Shown here: positions 7,114 to 16,302 of the stretch, one piece after another | How positions within the stretch are numbered: position 1 is the stretch's first letter | How the letters are laid out: every line of letters starts with the position of its first letter | Assembly (NCBI RefSeq): GCF_007097385.1 | Contig: NZ_VJZS01000017.1 | Location: 1 to 64,000 of the forward strand | Source of the DNA: Flavobacterium sp. ZT3R18 | Lineage (GTDB): Bacteria; Bacteroidota; Bacteroidia; Flavobacteriales; Flavobacteriaceae | Length of the DNA: 64,000 nt | Direction: 5' to 3' | The notes under the pieces: model-generated | Databases searched by the model: none | What the model saw: the letters and a program-made list of their open reading frames with translations, nothing else | Told to the model about the DNA's origin: nothing | Translations under genes and position numbers: made by a program

Positions 7114-9552
7114 TCACGATTCATTACTAAAAAACTGATCCAGTCCCGTCATATCCTGTATGTTTACACTTCTCGCTTTGCTTCCTTCAAATGGGCCTAC
7201 AATTCCTGCAGCTTCGAGTTGGTCAATTAATCGACCGGCTCTGTTGTAACCCAGTTTTAATTTTCGTTGTAATAATGATGCCGAACCTTGTTGCGCATTC
7301 ACAATTACTTCTGCAGCTTCTCTAAATAAGGTATCTCTTTCTGATATATCCATTTCTAGACTGATTCCACCATCTTCTCCAACAAATTCCGGAAGTAAAT
7401 AAGCGGTAGCATAGGCTTTTTGTGCGCCAATGAACTCAGTTATTTTCTCTACCTCTGGCGTGTCTATAAAAGCACATTGCACACGGACAACGTCATTTCC
7501 GTTGGTGTACAACATATCTCCACGTCCTATTAATTGATCCGCTCCTGCGGTGTCCAAAATAGTTCTTGAATCTATTTTTGAGGTAACTCTAAAAGCGATT
7601 CTCGCAGGGAAGTTGGCTTTGATTAAACCAGTAATTACGTTTACCGATGGTCTTTGGGTAGCAATAATCAAGTGAATACCAATGGCACGGGCCAATTGCG
7701 CCAAACGGGCAATGGGTACTTCTACCTCTTTTCCCGCTGTCATAATCAAATCGGCAAATTCATCGACCACCAATACGATATAGGGTAAAAAACGATGTCC
7801 GTTTTCTGGATTTAATTTTCTGGCTTTAAACTTATCGTTGTATTCCTTGATGTTACGAACCATTGCGTCTTTCAATAAAGAATAACGATTGTCCATTTCT
7901 ACACAAAGAGAGTTTAACGTAGCTACCACCTTGGCATTATCCGTGATAATGGCATCTTCGGTATCGGGCAATTTGGCGAGGTAATGTCTCTCGATTTTGT
8001 TGAAAAGGGTAAGCTCTACTTTTTTAGGATCGACCAATACAAATTTTACTTCCGCTGGATGTTTTTTGTATAAAAGCGAAGTCAATACCGCATTCAAACC
8101 AACTGATTTTCCTTGTCCGGTAGCTCCCGCCATCAATAGGTGGGGCATTTTGGCCAAATCGACCACGAAGGTTTCGTTTGAAATTGTTTTTCCAAGCGCA
8201 ATAGGTAATTCCATTTCAGCTTCTTGAAATTTAGCTGAACCTATCACACTTTTCATAGAAACCATGGTTGGATTCTTGTTCGGAACCTCAATACCAATAG
8301 TTCCTTTTCCGGGAATAGGGGCAATGATACGAATTCCTAAAGCTGAAAGTGACAAGGCAATATCATCTTCTAAACTCTTAATTTTTGAAATACGAATTCC
8401 CGCTTCGGGTACAATTTCATATAAGGTTACCGATGGACCAACAGTCGCTTTAATCTGGGCAATTTCTATCTTGTAATTGCGAAGGGTATCTACAATTCTA
8501 TTTTTGTTTTCTTCTAATTCTTCCTGATTGATGGTAATACCGCCAGTCGAATATTCTTTTAATAAATCGATGGTTGGGTATTTGTAATTTGATAAATCCA
8601 AAGTAGGATCAAACAAACCAAAATCAGAAACTAATCGAGAAGCCAAGTTGTCTTCAATAATGTCTTCTTCAATCGCTTTTTCGATTACGAATGCTTCTTC
8701 TTTAATGGGTGCTGCGGTTGGTAGAATCTCCATGGCAAGCGGTTTGATCGTTGGCTCCAAATTAATTTCAGAAGCGTTAGAAATTGTTGGTTTCAATGCT
8801 TCTTTGTTTATTTCGAACTGTGAACCAGCCGATTTTAAATGAATGTTATTTAATTCTTCTTCAGGTTCCTCTACAGCAAATTCTTCTAAATTATAGAAAC
8901 TGTCGTTTGAGGACAGAACAGGACTTGGAGTCAAATCTTCTTTGATTTCTTTTTTAGTGTTCTCAAAAAAGGATTGTACTTTTTCTGGCGATACTTGAAG
9001 TTTAAAAATGATATAAATGATTAAACCAAAAACCAGTGTCAAAAATGTTCCTGTTTTTCCGATGTAATCTTGAGAAAATAAATTCAGTTCATAGCCTATT
9101 GTTCCGCCTAATTCGGGTAATGAAGTGGCGAAAAAACCAAACAATACGGATAGAATTATGACTACGAATAAATCCCAAAACCAAATTCCTTTTAGTTTTT
9201 TAACGGAAAGATTCAGTACTAGATACATTCCAGTAAGGAAAAATAAACGTACGAATATAAAGGCGGCAACTCCAAAACCTTTGTATATCATTAAATCGGC
9301 TAAGTAGGCTCCAAATTTCCCTAACCAGTTTTGAACTACTTCATCGCGGTTAGTCAATTCGGATACAGCACTCTGATCCATTTGTCCATAGATAAAAAAG
9401 GAAACAAATGCTACCAATAAAGCTATTGAAAATAAGACCAAAAGGGATCCTAAAACAATTTTGTGTTGTTTAGAAAATTCCCAAGATTTTATTCCTTTAG
9501 GTTCTGATACGTTTTTTTTATCCGAAGGTTCTTTTTTTGTTGTTTTTGCCAT
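7114..9552 (-). CDS. ftsK: DNA translocase FtsK
   Basis: 812 residues. Four membrane segments occupy about residues 28-190, a charged Glu-rich linker runs to about 310, and the motor domain follows. The Walker A motif GATGQGKS lies near residue 475, the Walker B motif VLVVDEFADL near 592, and ATQRPSVNVITGLIKANFP near 650. A C-terminal winged-helix gamma domain (about 745-812, QRKLKLGYNRAGRLIDQLE) recognises polar chromosome sequences. FtsK pumps chromosome ends across the septum so that dimers are resolved before cell division. The linker is short compared with E. coli, as usual in Bacteroidetes. It is preceded by dgkA at 18 nt. Confidence 0.96.
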   Translation of the reverse strand: MAKTTKKEPSDKKNVSEPKGIKSWEFSKQHKIVLGSLLVLFSIALLVAFVSFFIYGQMDQSAVSELTNRDEVVQNWLGKFGAYLADLMIYKGFGVAAFIFVRLFFLTGMYLVLNLSVKKLKGIWFWDLFVVIILSVLFGFFATSLPELGGTIGYELNLFSQDYIGKTGTFLTLVFGLIIYIIFKLQVSPEKVQSFFENTKKEIKEDLTPSPVLSSNDSFYNLEEFAVEEPEEELNNIHLKSAGSQFEINKEALKPTISNASEINLEPTIKPLAMEILPTAAPIKEEAFVIEKAIEEDIIEDNLASRLVSDFGLFDPTLDLSNYKYPTIDLLKEYSTGGITINQEELEENKNRIVDTLRNYKIEIAQIKATVGPSVTLYEIVPEAGIRISKIKSLEDDIALSLSALGIRIIAPIPGKGTIGIEVPNKNPTMVSMKSVIGSAKFQEAEMELPIALGKTISNETFVVDLAKMPHLLMAGATGQGKSVGLNAVLTSLLYKKHPAEVKFVLVDPKKVELTLFNKIERHYLAKLPDTEDAIITDNAKVVATLNSLCVEMDNRYSLLKDAMVRNIKEYNDKFKARKLNPENGHRFLPYIVLVVDEFADLIMTAGKEVEVPIARLAQLARAIGIHLIIATQRPSVNVITGLIKANFPARIAFRVTSKIDSRTILDTAGADQLIGRGDMLYTNGNDVVRVQCAFIDTPEVEKITEFIGAQKAYATAYLLPEFVGEDGGISLEMDISERDTLFREAAEVIVNAQQGSASLLQRKLKLGYNRAGRLIDQLEAAGIVGPFEGSKARSVNIQDMTGLDQFFSNES

Positions 9553-9570
9553 TCTTGAATTTAGTTGAAC

Positions 9571-9945
9571 CTATAAAAATTTTGGGATATAAATAATAAG
9601 GCCGATAGCGATTGCTGTCAAGGCTGCAAAAAATACGGCACCAGCGGCGATATCTTTGATGAAACCAATTCTTTCATGATAATTGGGATGAATAAAATCG
9701 GCTATTTTTTCTACAGCCGTATTCAATCCTTCAACACTCATGATTAATCCGATAGCCATGGTTTGAAAAAGCCATTCGGTAGTGGTGATGTGAAAATAAA
9801 AACCTGCAATAGTCATTATGATTCCAATGGAGAATTGAACCATAATACTGTGCTCAGTAGTAATTAATTTAACGGCACCCTGAAAAGCGAATTTCATGCT
9901 TTTCAGTCGGCCCGTCAATAAGGTATTGTCTTTTTGAAATTCCAT
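9571..9945 (-). CDS. dgkA: Diacylglycerol/undecaprenol kinase family protein (DgkA-like)
   Basis: 124 residues, three membrane helices. EHSIMVQFSIGIIMTIAGFYF and the signature VEGLNTAVEKIADF followed by KDIAAGAVFFAA are the DgkA family core; the Glu and Asp in these motifs bind Mg-ATP. Gram-positive and Bacteroidetes members often phosphorylate undecaprenol rather than diacylglycerol, so the substrate is uncertain. It sits 8 nt after tpx and 18 nt before ftsK in the same direction. Confidence 0.88.
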   Translation of the reverse strand: MEFQKDNTLLTGRLKSMKFAFQGAVKLITTEHSIMVQFSIGIIMTIAGFYFHITTTEWLFQTMAIGLIMSVEGLNTAVEKIADFIHPNYHERIGFIKDIAAGAVFFAALTAIAIGLIIYIPKFL

Positions 9946-9953
9946 ATAGGCTA

Positions 9954-10451
9954 TTAAAGTGCGGCTAATGCTGCTTCATAATTAGGTTCGTTTGCAATTT
10001 CGCCCACTTGTTCTGTGTGATTAACAGTACCGTTTTCGTCAACTACAATGATAACTCTTGAGTGCAATCCAGCTAATGGACCATCAACGATATCTAAACC
10101 ATTGCTTTTGCCAAAAGAGCCTTCTTGAAAATCAGATAGGTTTACTACATTTTTAAGACCTTCAGCTCCACAAAAACGTTTTTGGGCAAAAGGTAAATCT
10201 CTAGAAATACACAATACAGTTGTATTAGCCAAGTTACTTGCAGTTTCGTTGAATTTTCTAACCGATGTTGCACAAGTTCCTGTATCAATACTAGGGAAAA
10301 TATTTAAGACTAATTTTTTACCAGCAAAAGTGCTTAAATCAGCAACTGATAAATCATTTTGAACTAATTTGAAATCAGCTAGTTTTGAACCTACTTTTGG
10401 TAATTCACCTGATGTGTTTATTGGGTTTCCGCCTAATGTTATTGCAGCCAT
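9954..10451 (-). CDS. tpx: Thiol peroxidase Tpx (atypical 2-Cys peroxiredoxin)
   Basis: 165 residues from ATG 10451. An upstream in-frame start at 10478 overlaps the -7 promoter box and adds an unconserved Lys-rich leader, so it was not used. MAAITLGGNPINTSGELPKVG is the standard Tpx start. FPSIDTGTC places the peroxidatic Cys at 60, and RFCGAEG puts the resolving Cys at 94, giving the Cys60-Cys94 disulfide of the family; there is also an extra Cys81. It reduces lipid and hydrogen peroxides using thioredoxin in the cytoplasm or periplasm. First gene of a probable tpx-dgkA-ftsK unit. Confidence 0.95.
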   Translation of the reverse strand: MAAITLGGNPINTSGELPKVGSKLADFKLVQNDLSVADLSTFAGKKLVLNIFPSIDTGTCATSVRKFNETASNLANTTVLCISRDLPFAQKRFCGAEGLKNVVNLSDFQEGSFGKSNGLDIVDGPLAGLHSRVIIVVDENGTVNHTEQVGEIANEPNYEAALAAL

Positions 10452-10475
10452 TTTTTTTGCTTTTTTAATGAGGTT

Positions 10476-10483
10476 CAAAAGTA
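10476..10483 (-). promoter_or_regulatory. -7 element TACTTTTG for tpx
   Basis: On the minus strand TACTTTTG fits TAnnTTTG and would start transcription near 10472, about 20 nt upstream of the chosen tpx ATG. No TTG -33 box is evident. Confidence 0.5.
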
Positions 10484-10597
10484 AGGATTAATATTTGAAA
10501 CTAAAAAAAAATAGTTATGGGTTATGCGTTATCTGTTATCAGTTTTCTTTGTTTGCGTGATTGTTTTCTCTGAAATCTGCAACTGGATGCCAGTTTT

Positions 10598-10660
10598 TTC
10601 CGCGAGAGGGATAGGAGCTGGCTACCTTGTAGCGCGCATAGCCCGACAGCATTAGGGAAA
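10598..10660. repeat. Dispersed intergenic repeat, copy 2
   Basis: The block GCGAGAGGGATAGGAGCTGG, then CTACCTTGTAGCGCG and AGCCCGACAGCATTAGGG matches, in opposite orientation, the repeat at 6840-6985. The remainder of 10484-10876 has no credible gene; the 78-codon minus-strand frame here is made of the repeat. Confidence 0.65.
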
Positions 10661-10876
10661 GTGGCGACTATTGACAAACTAAAGCAGCCGCTTTTTCTAA
10701 TGGTGGCTCGCCCAAATGATCTTTCTTTAATTTCATAATTTTTGGTTGGTGCATTCAAGTAATAAAAGCTTACCCCGCTCTTCTACCCAAAGTTGATGGT
10801 AAGTATTAAAACCGACAAGTTACTGGAAGTTGCCTATGGGTATTTTTGCCATTTTTTACCTCTCTATTTTTTGAAC

Positions 10877-11710
10877 TTATATTTTATTAAAAACAAGTAA
10901 TGGGACTTTGGCATTAAAGGAATAATTGGCGGAGTTACTGGAGAAAAATATTTTGTCGAAAAAACTTCTGTTCTGTTGCGTGAACATAATCATCATGGAA
11001 GGTTTTGATCGCTTAATTACAGCTTCTATATTTGAAATCAAACTATCTGCGAGATTGACATTTTCGATATGCAGTTTAATATTGTGCCTTGAATTTTTTT
11101 TTACCAATTGATCTATGGTGTTTTTGTTTGTTGTTATTTCGGCGGGATAATTGAAATGGAGTATTTCAACTTTTGCCTTTAATGGCTTTGTGAAGTCAAT
11201 TACTTTTTCAAGTTCGTTTTCAAGATTCACAAGGTCCGAGGCGTAAATGACGCTTTTTATTTCACTTCGACTATAATTGTGGGGTACGGCTATAACAGGA
11301 ACTATTGAATGGGCGATTAGACTGGAAGTGTTTGTCCCGAATATTTTTTTTAGTTTTCCTGAGCCTCTGGTGCTGATGCAGATAAAATTGAATCTATTTT
11401 CCTGAGCATATTCCCTGATATTGCTGTCCGTAAGAACAGCACTATTTATTACACACTTCTTATTTATAGAAACAACATCCATGTCCCTATAAACCGATTC
11501 TACAAATTGATTCAGTTTTTTTTGAATTTTATTCGATTCTTTCCTTTCATAATCAGCAAAGGCGGGATTGCTCAACGACGTGAGATTTGCAATGTAATAG
11601 GAATGAAAAAAAGTCAACTCAAATTTATGTTGTGATGCCAATTGAATGGCAAACCGCAAAGCTGCTTTTGAGTTAGAAGAGAAATCGGTGGTAACAAGAA
11701 TTTTATCCAT
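10877..11710 (-). CDS. Universal stress protein, tandem UspA domains
   Basis: 277 residues with two Usp folds. Domain 1 (1-142) begins MDKILVTTDFSSNSKAALRFA and ends with STRGSGKLKKIFGTNTSSLIAH then VPVIAVP, an ATP-binding G-x2-G-x9-G-S/T type loop. Domain 2 (about 150-277) is degenerate: it keeps SVIYASDLVNLENELEKV and KVPLLVFN but lacks a clear glycine loop. Such proteins respond to stress or starvation and may bind nucleotides. It follows terC by 62 nt and is likely in the same unit. Confidence 0.88.
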   Translation of the reverse strand: MDKILVTTDFSSNSKAALRFAIQLASQHKFELTFFHSYYIANLTSLSNPAFADYERKESNKIQKKLNQFVESVYRDMDVVSINKKCVINSAVLTDSNIREYAQENRFNFICISTRGSGKLKKIFGTNTSSLIAHSIVPVIAVPHNYSRSEIKSVIYASDLVNLENELEKVIDFTKPLKAKVEILHFNYPAEITTNKNTIDQLVKKNSRHNIKLHIENVNLADSLISNIEAVIKRSKPSMMIMFTQQNRSFFDKIFFSSNSANYSFNAKVPLLVFNKI

Positions 11711-11772
11711 TATCTTTTATGTTGATTGTTATTATGGCAAAACACTATTCAATTGACAGATTAAATCTATTA

Positions 11773-12684
11773 TCATCTCTTGCTTGACATCAATGATGCT
11801 GTAATGCTCAAGATTAAAATAACAACAATTACCAGCAATGCAATTTGTATTGGCAATTTGTAGAAATCTACCAGCAACATCTTCAGCCCGACAAATATTA
11901 ATATCAAAGCAAGCCCCTTCGACAAATACCGGAATTTATCCATCATTCCCGCCAGTGCAAAATACAAAGAGCGCAAGCCAAGTATGGCAAACACATTTGA
12001 AGTATAAACAATAAAATGGTCTTGGGTGATGGCCAGTATTGCAGGAATGCTATCTGCCGCAAAAATCAAATCGGTGGTTTCAATCAACACCAACACTAAA
12101 AATAAAGGCGTTGCAAACCGTTTCCCGTCTTGTTTTACAAAAAATTTTCCGCCATGCAGTTCATTAGTAACAGGCATTACTCTTCTGAATAACTTTATTA
12201 GGGGATTTTTTTCCGGTTCAATTATGATCTCCTTTTGCGTAAGCATCTTATATCCTGTATAAATCAGTATCGCCCCGAAAACATAAATCGTCCAGTGGAA
12301 TTTTTCGAGTAAGGCCACTCCCGCAAAAATAAAAGCTGCCCGCATTATCAATGCCCCGATGATTCCCCAAAACAAAATTTTATGCTGATGAATCGCCGGA
12401 GTTTTGAAATAAGAAAAAATTAAAACGAAAACAAAAATATTATCGACACTCAATGCTTTTTCAATCACATAACCCGTAAAAAACTCCAATGCTTTTACCT
12501 CACCTTGCCAATAATAAATAAGCACATTAAAGCACATGGCAAGTGTTACCCAAACTCCCGTCCAGATCACGGCTTCTTTAATACTTATTTCATGGGCTTT
12601 GCGGTTAAAAACCCCTAAATCCAATGCAAGCATCAATAGTACAAATACATTAAACCCAATCCAAAAACTCAAATCCGTTTGCAT
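11773..12684 (-). CDS. TerC/Alx family integral membrane protein
   Basis: 303 residues and about nine membrane helices. The hallmark segments are ALDLGVFNRKAHEIS near the N-terminus, EKALSVDNIFVFVLIFSYF near 85-105 and VLIETTDLIFAADSIPAILA near 200-220, with acidic residues inside membrane helices. Alx/TerC proteins of this length are implicated in manganese export and tellurite resistance. No convincing yybP-ykoY manganese riboswitch could be seen in the 156-bp leader. Neighbours are a stress protein and a DUF2490 protein. Confidence 0.9.
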   Translation of the reverse strand: MQTDLSFWIGFNVFVLLMLALDLGVFNRKAHEISIKEAVIWTGVWVTLAMCFNVLIYYWQGEVKALEFFTGYVIEKALSVDNIFVFVLIFSYFKTPAIHQHKILFWGIIGALIMRAAFIFAGVALLEKFHWTIYVFGAILIYTGYKMLTQKEIIIEPEKNPLIKLFRRVMPVTNELHGGKFFVKQDGKRFATPLFLVLVLIETTDLIFAADSIPAILAITQDHFIVYTSNVFAILGLRSLYFALAGMMDKFRYLSKGLALILIFVGLKMLLVDFYKLPIQIALLVIVVILILSITASLMSSKR

Positions 12685-12840
12685 ATTCGTATCTTGTTTA
12701 ATTTAGCATTAAGTACATTAAAGTTAATCTATTTTTTACACATCAGGGCATTCTGTTTTTTAAAACAAGACTCATCAAGTCTAGTAACTAAGTGCTTAAC
12801 CTCATGTTTAATTTAAAACCAATCAAATAAAACGAAAAAA

Positions 12841-13608
12841 TTATTTGATTGTATCAAAAGACAAATATGTAGTAAGCAGAAACCCACTATTGTATTGAAA
12901 CACAGATTTGTTATTTACCATTTTCGCTTGCTGTAAAATCTGACTCAAATAACCCGCTTCAATTTTTACATTTTTATTGACTTTATAACCTACTAATGCC
13001 GCAAATCGGTTTTGGTCAAAAACATTTACTCCAACATTTTTTCCGAAACCAACAAAGATCTCGTCCATTAAAATAATGCTCCAGCTGTGATTATCGGTAC
13101 TGTTTTTAAATACAGGAATCTCTGTTCTGAGTCTATATCGCATCCTGTTTTGGAAAACCCAGTCTGTGACGGTTCCTCCATTTTGAACCAAAAACTTTTC
13201 GATAAACCGTTGTTCTAATGTAAAGCGATGGGATACGTCCACTTTTCCTATTGGATTTTTTAAAACTATTTGCTCATAAATACGATGTTCGGAGAAAGCG
13301 TTTGCATTTGGATAATCACCATAAGGTTCCGTTTCAGCAAAAGCGTAACCTGCATTTAAATTCACATCTTTTCTCAATGTATAATTCACCCCTGCACGCA
13401 ATAAATTTTGCTGTGGACTTTCTAACGCATCTACTCTGCGGAGTTGATATTCGGTATGCAAGGCAATTTTCGGACTTATTTTTACAGTTGCAATAAAGGC
13501 CAGCCAGCCAATATTATTATAGTCCGACAATCTCTGTTCTTGGGCATAAAAACTGTTGCTTATGGTAATAAGTATAGAAAAGAGTATTAATTGTTTGAAA
13601 AACTTCAT
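12841..13608 (-). CDS. DUF2490 family outer-membrane protein
   Basis: 255 residues. A signal peptide (MKFFKQLILFSILITISNSFYAQ, cut after about 23) is followed by alternating amphipathic strands: IGWLAFIATVKISPKIALHTEYQLRR, LLRAGVNYTLRKDVNLNAGYAF, HRFTLEQRFIEKF. These and the final strand ending in aromatic residues suggest a small outer-membrane beta barrel, as expected of DUF2490. Function is unknown. It lies downstream of carbonic anhydrase with a terminator-like hairpin between them. Confidence 0.78.
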   Translation of the reverse strand: MKFFKQLILFSILITISNSFYAQEQRLSDYNNIGWLAFIATVKISPKIALHTEYQLRRVDALESPQQNLLRAGVNYTLRKDVNLNAGYAFAETEPYGDYPNANAFSEHRIYEQIVLKNPIGKVDVSHRFTLEQRFIEKFLVQNGGTVTDWVFQNRMRYRLRTEIPVFKNSTDNHSWSIILMDEIFVGFGKNVGVNVFDQNRFAALVGYKVNKNVKIEAGYLSQILQQAKMVNNKSVFQYNSGFLLTTYLSFDTIK

Positions 13609-13622
13609 AAGAGTAAAATATA

Positions 13623-13653
13623 AAACGTGCAGCCGATTTACGACTGCACGTTT
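13623..13653 (-). terminator. Hairpin after carbonic anhydrase
   Basis: AAACGTGCAG and CTGCACGTTT form a perfect 10-bp stem with an 11-nt loop between the carbonic anhydrase stop and the DUF2490 gene start; on the minus strand the stem is followed by a T-rich tract. It could limit read-through into the DUF2490 gene. Confidence 0.65.
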
Positions 13654-13674
13654 GGTGAATAATGTTTCTATTTT

Positions 13675-14328
13675 TTATTTTTTAGTCCCATTTACAATCA
13701 TAGTATCATCATAGAAAGTCACTAATCCAGTTGTAATATCATGCGTTCCGCCTACAATTCCAATCTCACCTTTTTCTATCATTTCTTTTAGAATTGGGCT
13801 GCGTTCCATTATGCCATGCACCGTTCTTTTTACATTTATGGTAGCTACTTTTTCTACGAACTCGCCATTGCTTGAACTACGATTTTCGGTCTCCGATTTT
13901 TCATCATAAACAGCGGGTTGGATTTTAGATAACAAAGCGGTTAAGTTCCCCATTTCCACATGGTCACAAGCGCCTTTTACGGCACCACATTTTGTATGAC
14001 CCAAGACTACGATTATTTTAGAGCCGGCAACCTTTGTTGCAAACTCCATGCTGCCTAAAATATCTTCGTTGATAATATTACCTGCAATACGAACACTAAA
14101 AACGTCTCCTAATCCTTGATCAAAAATCAACTCAGCCGAAGTCCGAGAGTCAATACAACTCAAAATAGCGGCAAATGGGTGCTGCCCATCTGATGTTTCG
14201 TTGGCTTGCTGTAAAAGGTTACGGTTTACTTTAAGATTATTCAAAAATCTTTTGTTTCCTTCTTTTAATATCTCAATCGCCATAGTAGGGGTAATGGCAT
14301 CTTGCAATTCTTTGTTTAATGTTTTCAT
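13675..14328 (-). CDS. Beta-class carbonic anhydrase
   Basis: 217 residues. The zinc site is complete: SCIDSRTSAE gives Cys58, Asp60 and Arg62, and GHTKCGAVKGA gives His111 and Cys114. Asp60-Arg62 is the catalytic dyad. The enzyme interconverts CO2 and bicarbonate in the cytoplasm. It lies 315 nt downstream of a SulP transporter on the same strand, a pairing that suggests uptake or balancing of bicarbonate, since some SulP proteins are bicarbonate carriers. The spacer between the two genes contains an inverted-repeat element. Confidence 0.95.
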   Translation of the reverse strand: MKTLNKELQDAITPTMAIEILKEGNKRFLNNLKVNRNLLQQANETSDGQHPFAAILSCIDSRTSAELIFDQGLGDVFSVRIAGNIINEDILGSMEFATKVAGSKIIVVLGHTKCGAVKGACDHVEMGNLTALLSKIQPAVYDEKSETENRSSSNGEFVEKVATINVKRTVHGIMERSPILKEMIEKGEIGIVGGTHDITTGLVTFYDDTMIVNGTKK

Positions 14329-14408
14329 TTTTATTTATTTTATATTGTTAGTAATAGGGAATCGAGATAATTCATATTGTTTCAAACGGTGATTTACTTA
14401 ATTTTTTT

Positions 14409-14575
14409 GGTTCTACACTCAATCGTGTGGGTTTTAAAAATTAAAAATTTAATTTTTCTTTGCACCATTAAGTTATTAAGGTTCATTAAGTCCTAGAAAA
14501 CTTAATTTTTCTTAATCTCTTAATGGTAAAAATTTTTCTTTATTTTTTCTTACCCACACAATTCATGGTAGAACC
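14409..14575. repeat. Nested inverted-repeat element (MITE-like), 167 bp
   Basis: The ends GGTTCTACACTCAATCGTGT and ACACAATTCATGGTAGAACC are near-perfect inverted copies about 24 bp long (to GGGT / ACCC). Inside, ACCATTAAG is opposed by TTAATGGT, so the whole unit can fold. The flanks on both sides are ATTTTTTT, resembling a target duplication. No coding frame of note. It fills the gap between the SulP and carbonic anhydrase genes. Confidence 0.5.
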
Positions 14576-14643
14576 ATTTTTTTTGATATAAAGTTTCGAT
14601 TATAAAATCAAAATACTTAGGACAATCTCTTAAGCCAAAAAAA

Positions 14644-16179
14644 TTACTTTGTTTCCATAAATTTAATTCTCTCTACCGATATGTTTAATGTTTTGGCATG
14701 GGTCTCAAAATCTCTTATAATTTCCAATACATCATAAGCCACTGATTTTGATTTAGAAAAATCAATAATGACTTTTGAATTCCCCGGAATTAAATCTAAG
14801 GTTTCAATGATACTAGCTTTGTTAAAGAAAGAAACTTCTTCAGCCAAAACGATGTGATGTACTTCTTGTCCTTCTTCATTTTTCACTTTATCTTTCAGGT
14901 GATGCGAGTTTCTGTAACTATGACGTAAGGTGTAGAAGATGCCAAATAAAATCCCTACGGTAATCCCTTTTAACAAATCTGTTGCTAAAATAGCGACTAC
15001 GGTCATTGTAAAAGGAATAAATTGCTCCCATCCCAATTTATACATATCCTTAAAAAGTGCAGGTTTGGCTAATTTATAACCCACCATTAATAGTATTGCC
15101 GCTAAACTTGCCAAAGGAATCATGTTCATTAAACTTGCAATAGTAACGGCACTAATCAATAAGAAAACTCCGTGCAAAATGGCAGACATTTTTGTTTTTC
15201 CTCCAAAAGAGATGTTTGCCGAACTACGAACAATAACTTGTGTTATTGGCAAACCGCCAATAAGCCCAGAAACAATATTTCCAATCCCTTGTGCTTTCAA
15301 CTCACGGTTGGTAGGCGTAATTCGTCTGTCTGGGTCAAGTTTATCGGTTGCTTCTACACAAAGTAGGGTTTCTAAACTTCCTACAATAGCAATAATAATA
15401 GCTACTTCATAAACTTTAAAATTTGTTAATGCTGCAAAATCAGGAAATGTAAATTGACTAAGGAAACCACCAATAGAATCGGGAACAGGCAATGAAACCA
15501 CTTGTTTTGTAGATAAGGTGAAATTTAAAATTCCGTTTTGATAAAAATAATTCATCAAAATTCCCAAACCAACTACAACAATTGGTCCTTGAATAATTTG
15601 AAATATTTTGTGTTTTTTCATTAAAATCTTATCCCAAAAAATCAGAATGGCCAATGATAGTACACCAATAAGCACAGCTCCAGGCGTTATAAAGTTTAGG
15701 GCTTGCGAAATTTCTGAAAAAGTATTCTGCCCATCGGCTTGCAAAAAGGCATCATTACCCATAGCGTCTTTGTCCCAACCCAAAGCGTGAGGAATTTGTT
15801 TTAAAATAATTAAAAGACCAATACCCGTCAGCATTCCTTTGATTACAGATGTAGGAAAAAAGTAGGCAATAAAACCTGCTTTTGCATATCCTAAAGCCAA
15901 CTGAATAACCCCAGACAGTACAACTGCCATTAAAAATACTTCCCAAGAACCCAATGAAGCGATTGAAGTTAAAACAATAACGGCCAACCCTGCAGCTGGA
16001 CCACTAACACCTAATGGAGAACCACTAGCAGTACCTACAATTATGCCGCCGATAATACCTGCTATAATTCCAGAAAATAATGGTGCACCAGATGCCAAAG
16101 CAATACCTAAACATAATGGTAAAGCAACAAAGAATACTATAATACTTGCAGGCAAGTCGTTTTTGATTTCTTTAAACAT
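14644..16179 (-). CDS. SulP family anion transporter with STAS domain
   Basis: 511 residues. About 11-12 membrane segments from residue 10 to 415 carry the SulP signatures PLCLGIALASGAPLFSGIIAGIIGG, GSPLGVSGPAAGLA, and ETLLCVEATDKL. A cytoplasmic STAS domain follows (about 435-511: EVSFFNKASIIETLDLIPGNSKV then DFSKSKSVAYDVLEII). Substrate may be sulfate or bicarbonate; the downstream carbonic anhydrase favours bicarbonate. A divergent TetR gene starts 123 nt away, and an inverted repeat overlaps the -7 element of this gene, so local control is likely. Confidence 0.93.
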   Translation of the reverse strand: MFKEIKNDLPASIIVFFVALPLCLGIALASGAPLFSGIIAGIIGGIIVGTASGSPLGVSGPAAGLAVIVLTSIASLGSWEVFLMAVVLSGVIQLALGYAKAGFIAYFFPTSVIKGMLTGIGLLIILKQIPHALGWDKDAMGNDAFLQADGQNTFSEISQALNFITPGAVLIGVLSLAILIFWDKILMKKHKIFQIIQGPIVVVGLGILMNYFYQNGILNFTLSTKQVVSLPVPDSIGGFLSQFTFPDFAALTNFKVYEVAIIIAIVGSLETLLCVEATDKLDPDRRITPTNRELKAQGIGNIVSGLIGGLPITQVIVRSSANISFGGKTKMSAILHGVFLLISAVTIASLMNMIPLASLAAILLMVGYKLAKPALFKDMYKLGWEQFIPFTMTVVAILATDLLKGITVGILFGIFYTLRHSYRNSHHLKDKVKNEEGQEVHHIVLAEEVSFFNKASIIETLDLIPGNSKVIIDFSKSKSVAYDVLEIIRDFETHAKTLNISVERIKFMETK

Positions 16180-16205
16180 ATTTTTTTATTTGACGTGAAT
16201 TTCTA

Positions 16206-16213
16206 CAAAGATA
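16206..16213 (-). promoter_or_regulatory. -7 element TATCTTTG for the SulP gene
   Basis: On the minus strand TATCTTTG matches TAnnTTTG, placing transcription start about 25 nt upstream of the SulP ATG. A TTG box at the standard distance is not seen. Confidence 0.5.
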
Positions 16214-16245
16214 GAGTTATTACTTTATATAATAGTAATACTATC
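16210..16245. promoter_or_regulatory. Candidate TetR operator palindrome
   Basis: GATAG-N3-TATTACT on the left is mirrored by AGTAATA-CTATC on the right around an AT centre. The palindrome overlaps the SulP -7 box and lies in the divergent spacer with the TetR gene, where a repressor would be expected to bind. Binding is inferred. Confidence 0.45.
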
Positions 16246-16302
16246 GTAAATAATTGTTAAATATTTTTTGTAGTTTTGTAAATAAAATCAAACCAATACA
16301 AA

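Noticed and set aside
10522..10758. 78-codon minus-strand frame
   Set aside because: It consists mostly of the dispersed repeat also seen at 6840-6985 and has no protein-like features.
12685..12840. Possible yybP-ykoY manganese riboswitch before terC
   Set aside because: The leader lacks the conserved loops of that riboswitch when read by eye; only weak stems were seen.
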